Positions 33,701-45,311 of a DNA stretch of 64,000 bases are shown here, piece after piece. Each line of letters starts with the position of its first letter. Positions within the stretch are counted from its first letter, which is position 1. Made by a program: the position numbers and the translations under genes. The stretch is from Amphimedon queenslandica (taxonomy: Eukaryota > Porifera > Demospongiae > Haplosclerida > Niphatidae): positions 1,207,686 to 1,271,685 of the forward strand of contig NW_003546242.1 of NCBI RefSeq assembly GCF_000090795.2. The letters run 5' to 3'. Under the pieces are notes generated by a model. It was given only the letters and a program-made list of their open reading frames with translations. It had not been told where the DNA came from and ran no database searches.

Positions 33701-34539
33701 TAATCATTTTTATCATCTGTACACAAAATAAAGATTGTCCAAAAGTCAAGATTGTAGTTATGACGTGTCCAAATTTAGCTCTTTATGCCTTTCAAGGCAC
33801 ATTTGGTTAAACTTTCTTATAATGCAGGCCCGATTAGCTTCCTCAGTTTCTCGTCCAAATTTCTTCTAATACAATCTGTGCAACAAAGAAACATGCAATA
33901 ATGACCCTTTTACAAGCATTTACAGTAAAAAAATTTGGCTGTCTTCTCATCTTCACCTGACTTATTACCTACTCCTTCTTTGACATTATTGTTTGTGATC
34001 AAACACAAAGTTAAGCAAAAATGACACTAAAACCCAATCATATCAATGCTAGACTTTGCTTCATGTATTGAATTATTATATCCATTTTGTGTTCTACTCG
34101 ACCAAGTGTCTGATGTAACTATAAGTATATAATAAGGCATAATTCTGTGGATTGGCAATAATTTATTACATCATTATTATGGCTGATTCACTTGCAAATT
34201 GGGAAGAGAATGGCAAATAGTTTTCCTACAAAAAGGACTACATAAGAATAATCCTCCAACATACATATACTTTTGACAAAGAACTTTCTGGAGCCTTGAC
34301 TAAAAGTGCAACTTAGAAATTAACAGATTATCAATGAATCATGTTGCTACTTTTTGGTGTGAGAAATGGAATAGGCACTGTTTTGCAATAATTAATAATA
34401 AGCATAATACATGTTACATTTGTTTCCTTCTATTATCTGTAGTAATCTCTGTTTCAAGTGGCATATCCTCCAAACTAACAGTCTTGTGAATCTATCGCCA
34501 TACATAAAAGTCTATAATCATTATTCAAACATAATTATA
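33701..34539. other. Interior of EnSpm-like element, no gene recognised
   Basis: A+T-rich with no coding block recognised on either strand. Confidence 0.35.
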
Positions 34540-34540
34540 C

Positions 34541-34652
34541 CTATCTTTGGTGGCAGTTCATTTTCATCATCATCGTCATCATCTTTCCAATATCTGTTTT
34601 GAGGAAGTGGCACTTGTGTCAGTTGTGTGAATATCTCTTGAGACTCTTTCAT
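34541..34652 (-). CDS. Possible small exon inside the EnSpm-like element
   Basis: From the ATG at 34652 leftward: MKESQEIFTQLTQVPLPQNR, then YWK, six aspartates, ENELPPKI. It is followed by GTATAATT, a plausible splice donor. The polar, strongly acidic composition without stops suggests a real exon of a second gene of the element. No family assigned; it could be chance. Confidence 0.3.
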
Positions 34653-34659
34653 AGATTTT

Positions 34660-35503
34660 ACACATAATATTTAAAATTAGTGACTAATGGCACATGCAGC
34701 ACATATAGTTCACCAACTACCTTCTTAGATTTCCTTCTCATTATCAATGGTCGTAATTGTTGTATCTATAAGCCTTTCTCTAAACATAGTTTCAGTAATA
34801 TATACTAATATAGAGTTTTCCACAAAGCATTCTACGTGAGCTAAACAGCTGACAAGCACTACAATAAAACATGACATTTTAGGGACTTTAAAAATTCATA
34901 ATAAGTCCAATTTTGATTACATTCAGCTGAAAGTTATACTATATAAGCACATGTATATGTATCAGAATAAATAATAAAAATGGGGAATTCTCTCCTTGTG
35001 ATTTTGTCAAAATATTCTGTACTATAGCACAAGGTCTTCGACCCAGTTTTTGAGCAACTTGACAATCCACCAAAATGAAGCTGTAGGATCACTACGCTGT
35101 ATAAATATACTGTAGGTTATACATACTTGTATGTTCATGTTCTTAGTCACTTTCAGTCATTATTAAAGACTTCACATTCTCTGATTTTTTAACTTCAAAT
35201 AGAAAATATTAATTCAGAATATCAGTGCAACGATACATTACTTACGATGAGTTTCCATCACCACTACTGCCTGTGGCCGTCTCCTAGCTTTTGAAATGAC
35301 ATTTCTTCCTTAAGGGAGATATTTTAGAGTCACTTTCTCTCCACTCACAGTCTTTAAATAATTGTGATGACCTTACGACATATTTCTTAGTAGTTCCATC
35401 ATTTTTATTGAGTTCTACAGTACAGCATACAAAATTTTACTATGATTGAATGTTGCCCTAATTAATATGCAGTGTGCAGTGATGGAAAAATTCAGAAAAT
35501 GGC
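34660..35503. other. Interior of EnSpm-like element, no gene recognised
   Basis: No coding block recognised. Ends at the ATGGC target duplication of Gypsy copy 2. Confidence 0.35.
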
Positions 35504-35691
35504 TGTTGTGTTTCTGTTCTTTGCTAACGCAGGTTCACAGATAACACTAAATGTACTATTATAAAAATCTGACTAAAACTGGCCAGAGACAATACTTACA
35601 TAAACAGTCATATAGGAAGTCTATTTGACAAACCACAAATATGTAATTACATAAATATGAGATTAAATGATTAGTTTTAACAATTACTACA
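35504..35691 (-). repeat. 3' LTR of Gypsy copy 2
   Basis: On +, TGTTGTGTTTCTG ... ATTACTACA. 188 bp; 13 substitutions from the partner and no indels. Confidence 0.92.
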
Positions 35692-35702
35692 TCTCTCTCT
35701 CC

Positions 35703-38700
35703 TTAATGTAAAATTCCAGGGGTATATCTGTCTGGTGGTTGCTTATGTTGACTGAACCTCCTAATTTCTGTAGTCATATTAGTGGTAGTGGTACTGGAAG
35801 TTGGGACCATGGGAGTATTATTTATAGGTGTACAACATGTTCTAGTAACAGTAGGACCAAAATCCTCTTCCGTAGAATCAGGAAGAAGAGTGTGCAGTCC
35901 CTCAGTATTGTAACACTTCTTTAGCTGTTCAATGTGTCTTTTCCATGTTTCCCCATTTTCCAACTTAAAAATGTACATCACAGGACTAATCTCCTTAACA
36001 ATGTATGCAAAAAGCCAGGGTTGCCCCTTTCTATAATTCATAGCATATACAAAATTTTCCTCTTTAAAATTCAACACTTTGTATTCATGTCATGATACTT
36101 TTTCTGTTGCTCTACATTCGCTTGGACTCTTTCTTCTAGACTAGAATTGACCAAAGTGAGTTGAGTACGAATGGATCTTCCATACAGTCACTCTGCTGTC
36201 GAACAACCAGTAGTTGTCTTGGGTGTGATTCTGTATGACAAGAGAAATTGTAATACTTTTTCTCTCAGAGTCCCTCCTCCTTGCTTCATTACAGCATGCT
36301 TCACTGACTTAACTGCTCTTTCTGCTAGTCCATTTGAAGCTTGATGATATGGTGATGATGTGAGGTGTTTAATACCATTCCTTGATAGGAAATACTTGAA
36401 CTCCTCACTCGTGAAGCAGAGCCCATTATCAGTAACAATGGTCTGTGGTATGCCCAGTTGATCAAATGTAATTTTTAGATTTTCAATTGTAGCTTTTGAG
36501 GTTGAAGATGTCGTAGCATGCACTTCCAGCCACTTAGCATGAGCATCCACTAGCACTTGGAGCATGTCTCCATTAATTGGACCAGCATAGTCAATATGTA
36601 CTCTTGACCATGGTGTAGTTGGCCATTGCCAGGGCTGAATGGGTGCTAGGGGTAGGTTGTTACTGTTAGATTGGCATGCTGAGCAGTGTCTAGCTTTACT
36701 AGCAATATCTTGATCAAATAAGTATGCTCTAGCAAGCCTGTTAATATGGATATAACAGGGTGAGACATGTGAAGCACTTCCAATAACTGTTCCCTCCCTT
36801 GGGGTGGCATGATTACTCTGTTACACCACAAGAGACACCCATCATGTGTGGTTAGCTCTGAGGCTCTCACCTTGAATGGCCTGAGTTCATTTATGTTGGA
36901 CTCTGTGGTTTCTGCTGGCCAACCCTCTCGTGTAAACTGTACAACTTTTGAGAGGGCAGGGTCCTGCCTAGTCTATCTTTTAACTTGCAGTGCGGTGACT
37001 GGTGTTTGATCTAATACATGTAATAACATTATATTTTCTGGGGAACTGTATGGGTAACTGAAACTGAAGAGGTAATCTGCTCAAATCATCAGCATTGGAG
37101 TGCGTTGCTGTACATTTTAATGCTAAGGTATATTCATACATTGATCAAGTAAGTTCCCACCATTGAATTCTAGCAGAGGCTTGAGGTGGAATTGCTCTAT
37201 CTTCTCCAAACAGTGAGAGCAGTGGCGTATGATCAATGATTAATGTAAAATGAGGACCATATGAATAAGAATGGAATCTCTTCATACCAAACACACAGGC
37301 CAGACCTTCCTTGTCTATTTGTGAATAGTTCTGTTCTGCTTTAGAGAGTGTGCAAAAGACACCCTATGGAGTGTTCAGTGCCATTAGCCATCTTGAGTTG
37401 CTAACACAGCACCAATTCCATACTAGGAAGCATCACAATCAAGTATTAACTCCTTGGTTGAATCATAGTGAACTAACACATTAGATGACACTAACAGATC
37501 CTTAGAGACTTGTAATGTGTCAGCCTCCTCTTTTTTCCATTTCCACGGTTGATCTGCTTTGAGCAATTGATATAGTGAATGTAACTCCTGTGATAGATTT
37601 GGAAAAAACTTGCTGTAGTAATTTTGCAAGCCCAAATAGGCTTTTAATTCATAGACATTCTTTGGAGGAGGTGCATCTTGAATGGCTTTGTCCTTCTTTG
37701 GTAAAGGGTGAATCCCAGCTTTATCAATTTGGTAACCCAGATATGTTACAGATGGTTCCATGAATGAACACTTTTTCTTGCAAAGTCGAAGACCCGCATC
37801 TTGTAGGCATGTAAGTACCAACATCAAATTCTTGATATTATCTTCCTCACTCCTTCCAGTGACCAATATGTCATCTAAGTACACAACAGTGTAATTTAGA
37901 TCTCAAAGAAAATTTTCCATCACTGTCTGGAAAATTCTTCGAGTAGATGCTACTCCATAAGGAAGGCGAGTATACTGGTGCAATCCCTTATGCGTATTGA
38001 TAATGACATACTTCTGTGCTTCCTCTTATGGCTTTATTTGCAAATATGCCTGACTGTAATCCAATTTTGTGAACAACTGACCTCCAGCAAATGAAGGTAG
38101 CAAGTCTTCTACTTTCGGGATGATATATCGATTGAGGCCAGATGCCTGATTAATTGTCAGTTTGAAGTCCCCACAGATCCTTATTGATTTCTTATCAGGC
38201 TTAAAAACAGGGACTATAGGATCAGCCCAGTCAGCAAATGCAACTGGTTTTATGATACCTTCCTTATTGAGACGTTGTAGCTCCTCCACAACCAATGGTC
38301 GGATAGCTTATGGCACAGATCGAGCCTTGCAGTACTTAGCTGTTGCAGACTCATCTACCTGAAAGAAGGCTTCATAGCCTTAGTGTCCCCAGTCCTCCTT
38401 CAAACAGTGACTGGTGCTCTTCTAGTACTTCATCTTGAAGTGGATTCTGAGAAGTAACATCATTTAAGCTGTGCCAATCTAGCTTGATTTCTTTCAACCA
38501 TTTTTGTCCCAAAAACCTTGTCCCGTCTTTAGCTACTACTGGTAGTGGTAATCTGCATCTTAGCTCTTTGTACCTTGCAGATACCATCATAGAACATAGA
38601 GTTCTCAGCTTTTCTTTTCAATAAGTTCTGAAGGTTACAGTTGACTTTTCTAAGGTTTTGTTTGGCCTGTACTTCTGATAGGTTCGCTCCGATACTAATG

Positions 38701-38887
38701 ACACCGATGCCCCAGTATCTACTTCCATCATTATCTCTGAACCTTCTACTTCTATGTTTACCATCAATGGGTTTACTAACTCAGTTTTCTTCGGAACTGA
38801 AAAAATGTGATACTCCTGAGCTGGTTCCACTTCATTGGTATCGTCATCTATGTGCTTTATGACTGGCTTATGCTTAACTGGTGGCAT
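35703..38887 (-). pseudogene. Gypsy copy 2 pol: protease, RT, RNase H, integrase
   Basis: Reading leftward: protease EVDTGASVSLVSE near 38720 (intact D-T-G-A); RT start RLNKEGIIKPVAFADWADPI near 38260; KLDYSQAYLQIKP near 38065; catalytic YLDDILVTGRSEED near 37880; RNase H start LDCDAS near 37430. Integrase is at 36870-36188: a degraded HHCC zinc finger (36870-36646), then [16 protein letters not shown] and [14 protein letters not shown], with the third acidic residue in [15 protein letters not shown] basic C-terminal segment follows at 36077-35703. Stops near 38595, 38370, 38025, 37420 and 36640 divide it. It would copy the element through an RNA intermediate if intact. Confidence 0.88.
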
Positions 38888-39480
38888 TTCCTTTGTATTG
38901 CAACAAGCTTTCTTTATGTGACCAATCTTGCCGCAATCATGGCATCTGGCCTCTTTGAAGCGACACGAACATGCTAAGTGATCTTTTCATTCACATCTGT
39001 AGCAACTCGATCTCCCTGTCGGCTTTTTTTTGTGCTGAGAATTTGTTTATGGACGTCCTCTGTTCTCGATGCTCCCATAGTTGATCCATTTTACATTGTC
39101 ACGGCATTCTCTGCAGCTGACTCCATGGCTTGGGCTACTTTCACCATGTTATCCAATGACAGGTCTGCTTCAGACAGCAATCTCTTATGTGTAGCCATAT
39201 CATTGACTCCACAAATTAATTTGTCCTTCACATATCGTTAAGAGTATCACCAAATTTACCGTGGTTTGCCATAGCTCTCAGTTCTGCCAAGAAGGTGGCA
39301 ATAGACTCTCCTGGCTGTCTACAATGATTGTAAAACTTAAACCTTTGGATAATTGGAGAAGGAGGGGAGTTGAAATGAGCTTTCAGCAATGCGTTAAGAT
39401 TATTAAGACTCGTCTCCACTGGCTAGCTGGAGCTGTTAAGCTGATCAGTAACTTATAAGTTGAGCATCCCACACTTGATA
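38888..39480 (-). pseudogene. Gypsy copy 2 gag remnant
   Basis: The frame at 39419-39228 has FYNHCRQPGESIATFLAELR, a typical Gypsy gag block. Further left are KDKLICGVND and AQAMESAAEN, then one CCHC zinc knuckle CHDCGKIGHIKKAC near 38945. One or two frameshifts. Confidence 0.8.
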
Positions 39481-39615
39481 GTAGCATGGCTCTTTGCTTC
39501 ATGGCATTTGTTATGCCATTAGCTTCACAGTAGCATTAGAAGCGTCCATTCTTCCCTTGCCCTTTCAAAGTCTTGGACTTGACCAAACTGTGGAGTGGCC
39601 ATTCTCGTCGCCAGT

Positions 39616-39803
39616 TGTTGTGTTTCTCTTCTATGATAACACAGGTTCACAGATAACACCAAAAGTACTATTATAAAAATCTGACAAAAAATGGCCAGAG
39701 ACAATACTTACATAAACATTCATACAGGAAGTCTATTTCACAAACCACAAATATGTAATTACATAAACATAAGATTAAATGATTAGTTTTAACAATTACT
39801 ACA
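39616..39803 (-). repeat. 5' LTR of Gypsy copy 2
   Basis: Partner of 35504-35691. It is followed on + by ATGGC, the target duplication. Confidence 0.92.
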
Positions 39804-39808
39804 ATGGC

Positions 39809-40651
39809 AGTCACTTCCGAATGCAAATACTTTTGGATCAGAATTTGAATTTGGAATGATTATACATATACACTGTACAGCGCAAATTTTTGAGGGCTGT
39901 AAAGTTTGTGATTATTTCAAAATTTTTGAGAATTAATTCTGCAAAAAATTAATATATTACAGTTACAAAAAGGCGGTAAAGATAGCAAACTAAAAGCTGT
40001 GTTAGGCTTTCATATTTTAAAAATTTGTGTATTCAAAGAATAAAAAATGCTGACACTGCAAAAAGCATTAATTTTTTAATGAAATAGTTGAAAATGTACC
40101 TTCCAATCATCCATTTTAATGCATAAATTATTGAGAATAAGCACAAAATTTTGATTCGCTAAATGTTACAAAAGTGACTTGTAATTTTTTCTAACGATTT
40201 AAAATTTTTATTTGATAGAAGTGCACTTGGACTTGCAATTCCCAATCAAAGCATACCAAATAATCCAATTGCTAGCATACAGCAAAACAGTAAAATGAAT
40301 TAGGCAAGTGCACTTTGAACTCTACATATGCTCAATTACAATTATAGAGCTAAGCCTAGTGAATTAAAATTCTATTATTACTCAACTTCCATTGACATAT
40401 TTTCTCAGAGCTTGCAGTCTGCCTTAGTTCCACAGATTCCTTAGCCTTTTGACTTGAAGCCCTCTTCCTCTTTTAATTCTCTGACATAATACCTCAGAGT
40501 ATTACTGATGCTTCGTCTGTTTCCTTACACACTTGTTATCACTTTTTAAAGGAGACTGCGAAACGACGACTTTATTAACACATGTATCTCAGGCTGATGC
40601 ACATGCGCAGTTGTACTGTGAACTTTCAATATTGATCTTTGTGCAGTAGCC
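39809..40651. other. Interior of EnSpm-like element upstream of its transposase
   Basis: No coding block. It probably holds the transposase promoter; no clear core elements seen. Confidence 0.35.
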
Positions 40652-41299
40652 ATGACTGGTAAGTGCAAAAGATACAATGCTTATCTACAAGATCCGTCGG
40701 CCCCAATTCCAAAAACATCAGCTTTGAGTCATAAGAAACAACATGCAAATGAGGCAGCAAGTGTTTCTAGATCTAATGTCAAATATGGCACTGGAGTTAA
40801 AAGAAAGTGACTTTACAATATTGATGTTTTAGTATCCATACCACGACAAACCAAGTGGAGATGGAAAAGGAGTAATTAAATGCATAATTATTCAATTTAA
40901 AGAGCATGCCATACGTAAATTTGCTCAAACTACTCCGGATAATGATGGTGCTGGAGAAGATAGTTCAAGCCAAAGTACTGATTGTCATACAGATATAAGT
41001 GATAGAGACCGTGGTGATTGTGATAGATCAGATGATACATACAGTGCTGAAATTTCTCCTATAGCTTCAAATCAACTAGAATTAACATGTGACAGTGATG
41101 CAGGTCATAGCGAGAGACGTGACAGTAGCTATGACAGTTAAGGACCAAAAAATGGATCTAGTAGGGATACAGATAGTGAAGGATGATGTTCTAGTCATGT
41201 TACAGGTATTCAGATACAATTGTTTATCTTGCAATGGACATGCAGTTGATGACATGCTCAGTAGCAATGAAATTGGATATGATGCAATCAGTATCAGCA

Positions 41300-41435
41300 G
41301 TCAGGGTACATTCAGTTACATGTACATCACCAGCTAATTGCATTGTTAAATAAACTGTATGATAATAATCAGCAGTCAGGGTACATTCAGTTACCTGTAC
41401 ATCACCAGCTAATTGCATTGTTAAATAAACTGTAT
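41300..41435. repeat. Tandem duplication in transposase gene
   Basis: ATCAGCAGTCAGGGTACATT, then CAGTTACATGTACATCACCAGC and a TTGCATTGTTAAATAAACTG block, is present twice about 76 bp apart with very few differences. The near identity shows it is recent. Confidence 0.85.
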
Positions 41436-42838
41436 GATAATGGCAAAACTAATGCTACAATAAGTTGGTGTGCCATGATGCAATATGTTATGTGTAACCA
41501 CCTGTCATTTGAAGCAACTGAATGCCTCATATCTCTAATGCAGGTATAGATCTGTATAAACTTTGATGTGAACACTGTGTATTACACGTACACTAGATTC
41601 ATGGCCCCAAACCTAATAAGTTACCCTCCAAACATTTACCACCTAAGAAAGGAATTGAAAAACCACAGTCATACACTGTGCAACATTGCTGCACTGATTG
41701 TCATTTAAAAATATCTTCTGAAATGCAGAAGTGTTCAAATAAAAGTGTTCAGGAAGAGTTTGTGATATGGTACTATTACCACTAGAATGGTAAGTGGTAT
41801 TAAATAAAATACATTAATATCAACATGTTTTATTCATTTACAGCAGCATGATCAGTTTGTGTACCCTTTCAAAAGAATTTAGGACAGTTGGTATTTTAGA
41901 GATGTGTATGATGCTAGGCTTTTACTGATTTGATGTCTCCTGGCAAATTCCTGTCAACACCTCAGATTGGTTCTCTCAACTGATGGTATACCAAAATTTA
42001 AATCATCAAAGGGAAGTCTTTGGCCAGTCTATTTAATGCTTACCAATATCTCACCTCACTTAAGAACTAAAGTCAAAAATTTGATTGTAGCTTCTCTGTG
42101 GTTAGGGCCAACCAAACCAAGAATGAATTGTTTGCTACAACCTATTTTACATAGTATATCACATCAAGAGATAGGAATAGTAGTACAGCAAACATCTACA
42201 CAACCTATAACTCTTCGAGCTAAGCTAATCTTTGATCTTCCAGCTAGAGCAGCAGCCACAAATACAATGCAGTTGAATGGCAAATACGGCTGTTTTTCTG
42301 TGTTGATAAGGGTGAAATGCATAATAGAGCTCATATATACCCTCCAAATGACCAGCATGATATGCAATCACATGAGCAAATGATGAGAGCAGATAGCAAA
42401 GTATGGCGTCTGTTTTGTCATGTCATCTCCAGTTTCCAGCTTGCATACCCATAGACTACATCCATTCAATTTTAAAAGCTGTATCAAGGCTGTTGATGAA
42501 ACTGAGCTTTGCATTATCTTCCAGTGCAAGCCTTTTAGCTTGTGTAAACATGTACACACTCTAGTGTATAAGGTGAAGCCTCCAAAAGAGATCCAGCATT
42601 TACCACATTTCTTACAGCAAATGTCTTTCTACAAGGCATCATGGCATAGGGCATGGATTATATTTCATGCTTTGCCTATATTTTCTTTGTTCCTGCCAAC
42701 AAAACACTCTCACCACTTATTAATACTGGTTTCTGCTGTACACATCCTATTCTGAGACAGAATAAAAATCAATCATATAGTCATAGCTCACAAAATGCTA
42801 TCAACCTTTTATTAAACAGCAGGAGAGCTGTATTCACC

Positions 42839-42848
42839 ATATATATAT

Positions 42849-42883
<35 letters not shown>

Positions 42884-42884
42884 G
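42839..42884. repeat. (TA)n microsatellite
   Basis: An uninterrupted TA run except for one AA join near 42860. It separates coding blocks of the transposase gene. Confidence 0.95.
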
Positions 42885-43560
42885 GCAAATATGCACTTCC
42901 TGGAACACCTTGTAAGTGTTGTCTAGTTATAGGGCCACAGTGGGCCTACTCCATGTTTGGATTTGAAAACCTAAATGCTTATCAGGGTAACACTTATCAT
43001 GGTACACGTAAAATAGTGTATCAAATGGCATTTGAAGTACAAATGTGACAAGCAATACCTGATAAATTGCAGGAGCTAAGCATAAATGAATCTGCCGAGG
43101 CATAAGCTTATATAAATAATATTCTCTGTAAAACCAGTACCAGCATGACAAAAGTTGATAATAATTTCTATGCATTTAGAAAGTTCTCTTGTCATTTGCT
43201 TACTCCTGAAGAATGTGAATTAGCTTCAGCACATGGCATTTTTATTAGTGTAGATGTTTACATATTTTAAAGATTCATGTTTTCAAACACAATATATTAT
43301 AGCAAGCAATATAGTAGAAAAGGCCATCCAAGGAACAATACAATATACAGTTACTATTTATCTGTTGCACTAAACGTCGAGTATTGTGAAATAGTAAAAC
43401 TTTTATGTTGCAGTATATCCCATGTGCATTACTAATACCTTGCCAGTAGTTAACCGTTTATCATCTCAAACTGATGTACCACCACCTTGCAGGAACAAGC
43501 AAATCTGCGATGTTACATCAGGAAATTGTATTAGTCCCATCTTTAAATGAGAAGGTGCGG

Positions 43561-45140
43561 TATAACAGTTGGGGCCCTTGCCAAGGTAGCTTCCGTTTTA
43601 TTCACCTGTAAAAATGTCAGCTCTAGATGGTGTAGCTTCTTCAAGGAAAAACGAGGGTTTTGGTACAAAATGGACTTCCATTTTACTCTCAATAAAGACA
43701 ATGACCAGTTGTAGCTAGGCTTGATCAAGTGAAGGGGCGTTTAGCCACTAAAAGAAGGCGCTGGAACTGCTGTCTCACTTACTCACCAATTTTGTTTAAA
43801 AAGATCATTCTGAAACTCCATCACATGATACGAGCTCTGCTATGCTCAATACTTCAGGTAGTTATAATGTTTTTGAATTAGTCAATATGTATAAATAAGT
43901 TATAGGTGATCATAACGAAGAGCAGCCATTCTGTGCATAGATATAGGATCAACTTTTTGGATGCATATGTTGGTGTTTGTGTGGTATAGTTGACTAAAGG
44001 ATTATCAGTTACAAACAAGTATTATTATTATTACTATTATTTCAATTCAATGCCAGTTGTGAATCTTGCAACTGTATCTCAAGTTTATTAGGTACTAGAT
44101 ACAGAAGTATGTGCAATGCAAAGTAATCATACAGTGGCATTATTTTTAGGCTTGTAATAGTATTTTACTTGTGCTCATATATTGCTATCACAGTACTGCC
44201 ATAGTTTTGTCAGCATCACTTGCTACAGTTGGGAAGAGGTACACAGATACTGGAGGCTCCTCACCATCCCCATATCTATTCAACCGTATTATTGCTTATA
44301 TTTTTAAAAATTCAGAATAATTTTGTGTATACTTCTTTCAGTAGATCATTGAATGCTACAACTGCTGCAAGTACAAGGATCTGAATCAGGATCATGTTGA
44401 GGTCTTTTTCTGGAATCACTTCTACTTGATGGCGGCTGATATAAGGTAGTTGGCAGGGCTGTCTGGTCCAAGTAGCAGTGGTTCCTGGGCTGGTTTTTTG
44501 TGTAGTAGTGAGGACTATTCCCTTGCCACCATCACTTATAATCTGCCAGACAGCTTCATTGACTGTGTTTTTAGGGTGTTGACAGATTTTTCAGAATAAA
44601 TAATATTTGATAATTATGTAAAATTATTACTTCACGTCAATTATACAATTTCTCTCCTTTCTATGTTTTCTAGATGTCCTTCTGGTTAAGTCTCTTGCCT
44701 TTGCTAATTTTAGTGTTTTTGTAATGCGTTTTCCTAGTGATTTAGCCGTGATAAGAACAGTGCCAGTGCGGGAGCCATTCTGTTAGTTTGAAATTTCTTT
44801 AAATGTGGCCGCCATATTGTGCCCAGGGCACCTCCATTTATACTGTGATCGATGGAAGCAATATCATGACGTTGTTGCAATAGTTTTATAGTGCACCTTC
44901 TCCTTTGAACTTATTGATAATGAAAATTGGCAGCTCATTGCCATACCCCTAGGAAATATTGTTAAAAAAGTTTTTATATTAATATTCCACTACAGCAACA
45001 AAAAAGTCATGTCAGCATTACCTAATAATTATGAGTTTCACTGATTCAATTTAATTTATTTCATTCTTTTCTTTTATTATAAATAAAATGTACCGTATAG
45101 TCATAAAGAGACAAATAACAACAACTTACATTCAGTTTTT
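43561..45140. other. 3' interior of EnSpm-like element
   Basis: No gene recognised. Short open frames only. A CCGCCATATTG motif near 44812 resembles a YY1-type site; significance unknown. Confidence 0.35.
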
Positions 45141-45144
45141 CTAT

Positions 45145-45308
45145 TATGAACATGCCTTGTTATTCTTATAAGATCTTGCAACATTTGTCACTATCTTATT
45201 TGACATCTCAACTGCTTGATAAGATACTACAAGACAGATTTAATCTTACTTCGTCTCACAGCATCTTGTAAGATCATACAGATTCTTAGAAAGATTTATT
45301 TGCTGGGT
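45145..45308 (-). repeat. Right terminus and subterminal repeats of EnSpm-like element
   Basis: Several TAAGATCTTGCAACA / CTTGTAAGATCATACAG variants are followed by the inverted end AAGATTTATTTGCTGGGT. Confidence 0.7.
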
Positions 45309-45311
45309 AGT

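Larger units (their letters stand above)
35504..39803 (-). mobile_element. Ty3/Gypsy LTR retrotransposon, copy 2
   Basis: The 188-bp LTRs at 35504-35691 and 39616-39803 (13 differences, about 93% identity) are flanked by a perfect ATGGC duplication (35499-35503, 39804-39808). On the minus strand the 5' LTR is followed by TGGCGACGAGAATGG, a typical Gypsy primer-binding site. A purine tract (AAGGAGAGAGAGA) precedes the 3' LTR. Gag, protease, RT, RNase H and integrase follow in Ty3/Gypsy order. A few stops remain, so it is younger than copy 1 but probably not autonomous. Confidence 0.92.
40652..43560 (+). pseudogene. EnSpm/CACTA-like (Tnp2-related) transposase
   Basis: Putative start at 40652 (MTGKCKRYNAYLQDPSAP). 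Blocks in order: NATISWCAMMQYVM near 41455; FKSSKGSLWPVYLMLTNISP at 41995-42055, corresponding to the NTDG.....S....WP catalytic region; IVASLWLGPTKPRMN near 42085; DLPARAAATNTMQLNGKYGC at 42230-42290; then IDYIHSILKAV near 42460 and HVHTLVYKVKPPKEIQ, SFYKASWHRAWIIFHALP, HHLLILVSAVHIL at 42550-42755. This series is what I recognise from animal EnSpm-type transposases. A 50-bp near-duplication (41301-41357 and 41375-41434) and several frameshifts are present. Coding similarity fades after about 43250. Confidence 0.75.
33532..45308 (+). mobile_element. Large EnSpm/CACTA-like element (11.8 kb)
   Basis: Inverted ends ACCCAGCAAATAAATCTT at 33532 and AAGATTTATTTGCTGGGT ending at 45308 (18 of 18) are flanked by AGT at 33529-33531 and 45309-45311. 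Both subterminal regions are rich in AAGATCTT-like motifs (about 33560-33620, 33680 and 45165-45290). A Tnp2-like transposase gene lies inside at 40652-43560. Three-base duplications and subterminal repeats fit EnSpm/CACTA, although the ends do not begin CACTA. A 4.3-kb Gypsy element inserted later accounts for about a third of the length. Confidence 0.75.

Noticed and set aside
42653-43048. 131-residue frame across the TA microsatellite
   Set aside because: The run of Tyr/Ile is the (TA)n tract; the preceding real transposase frame is at 42420-42755.
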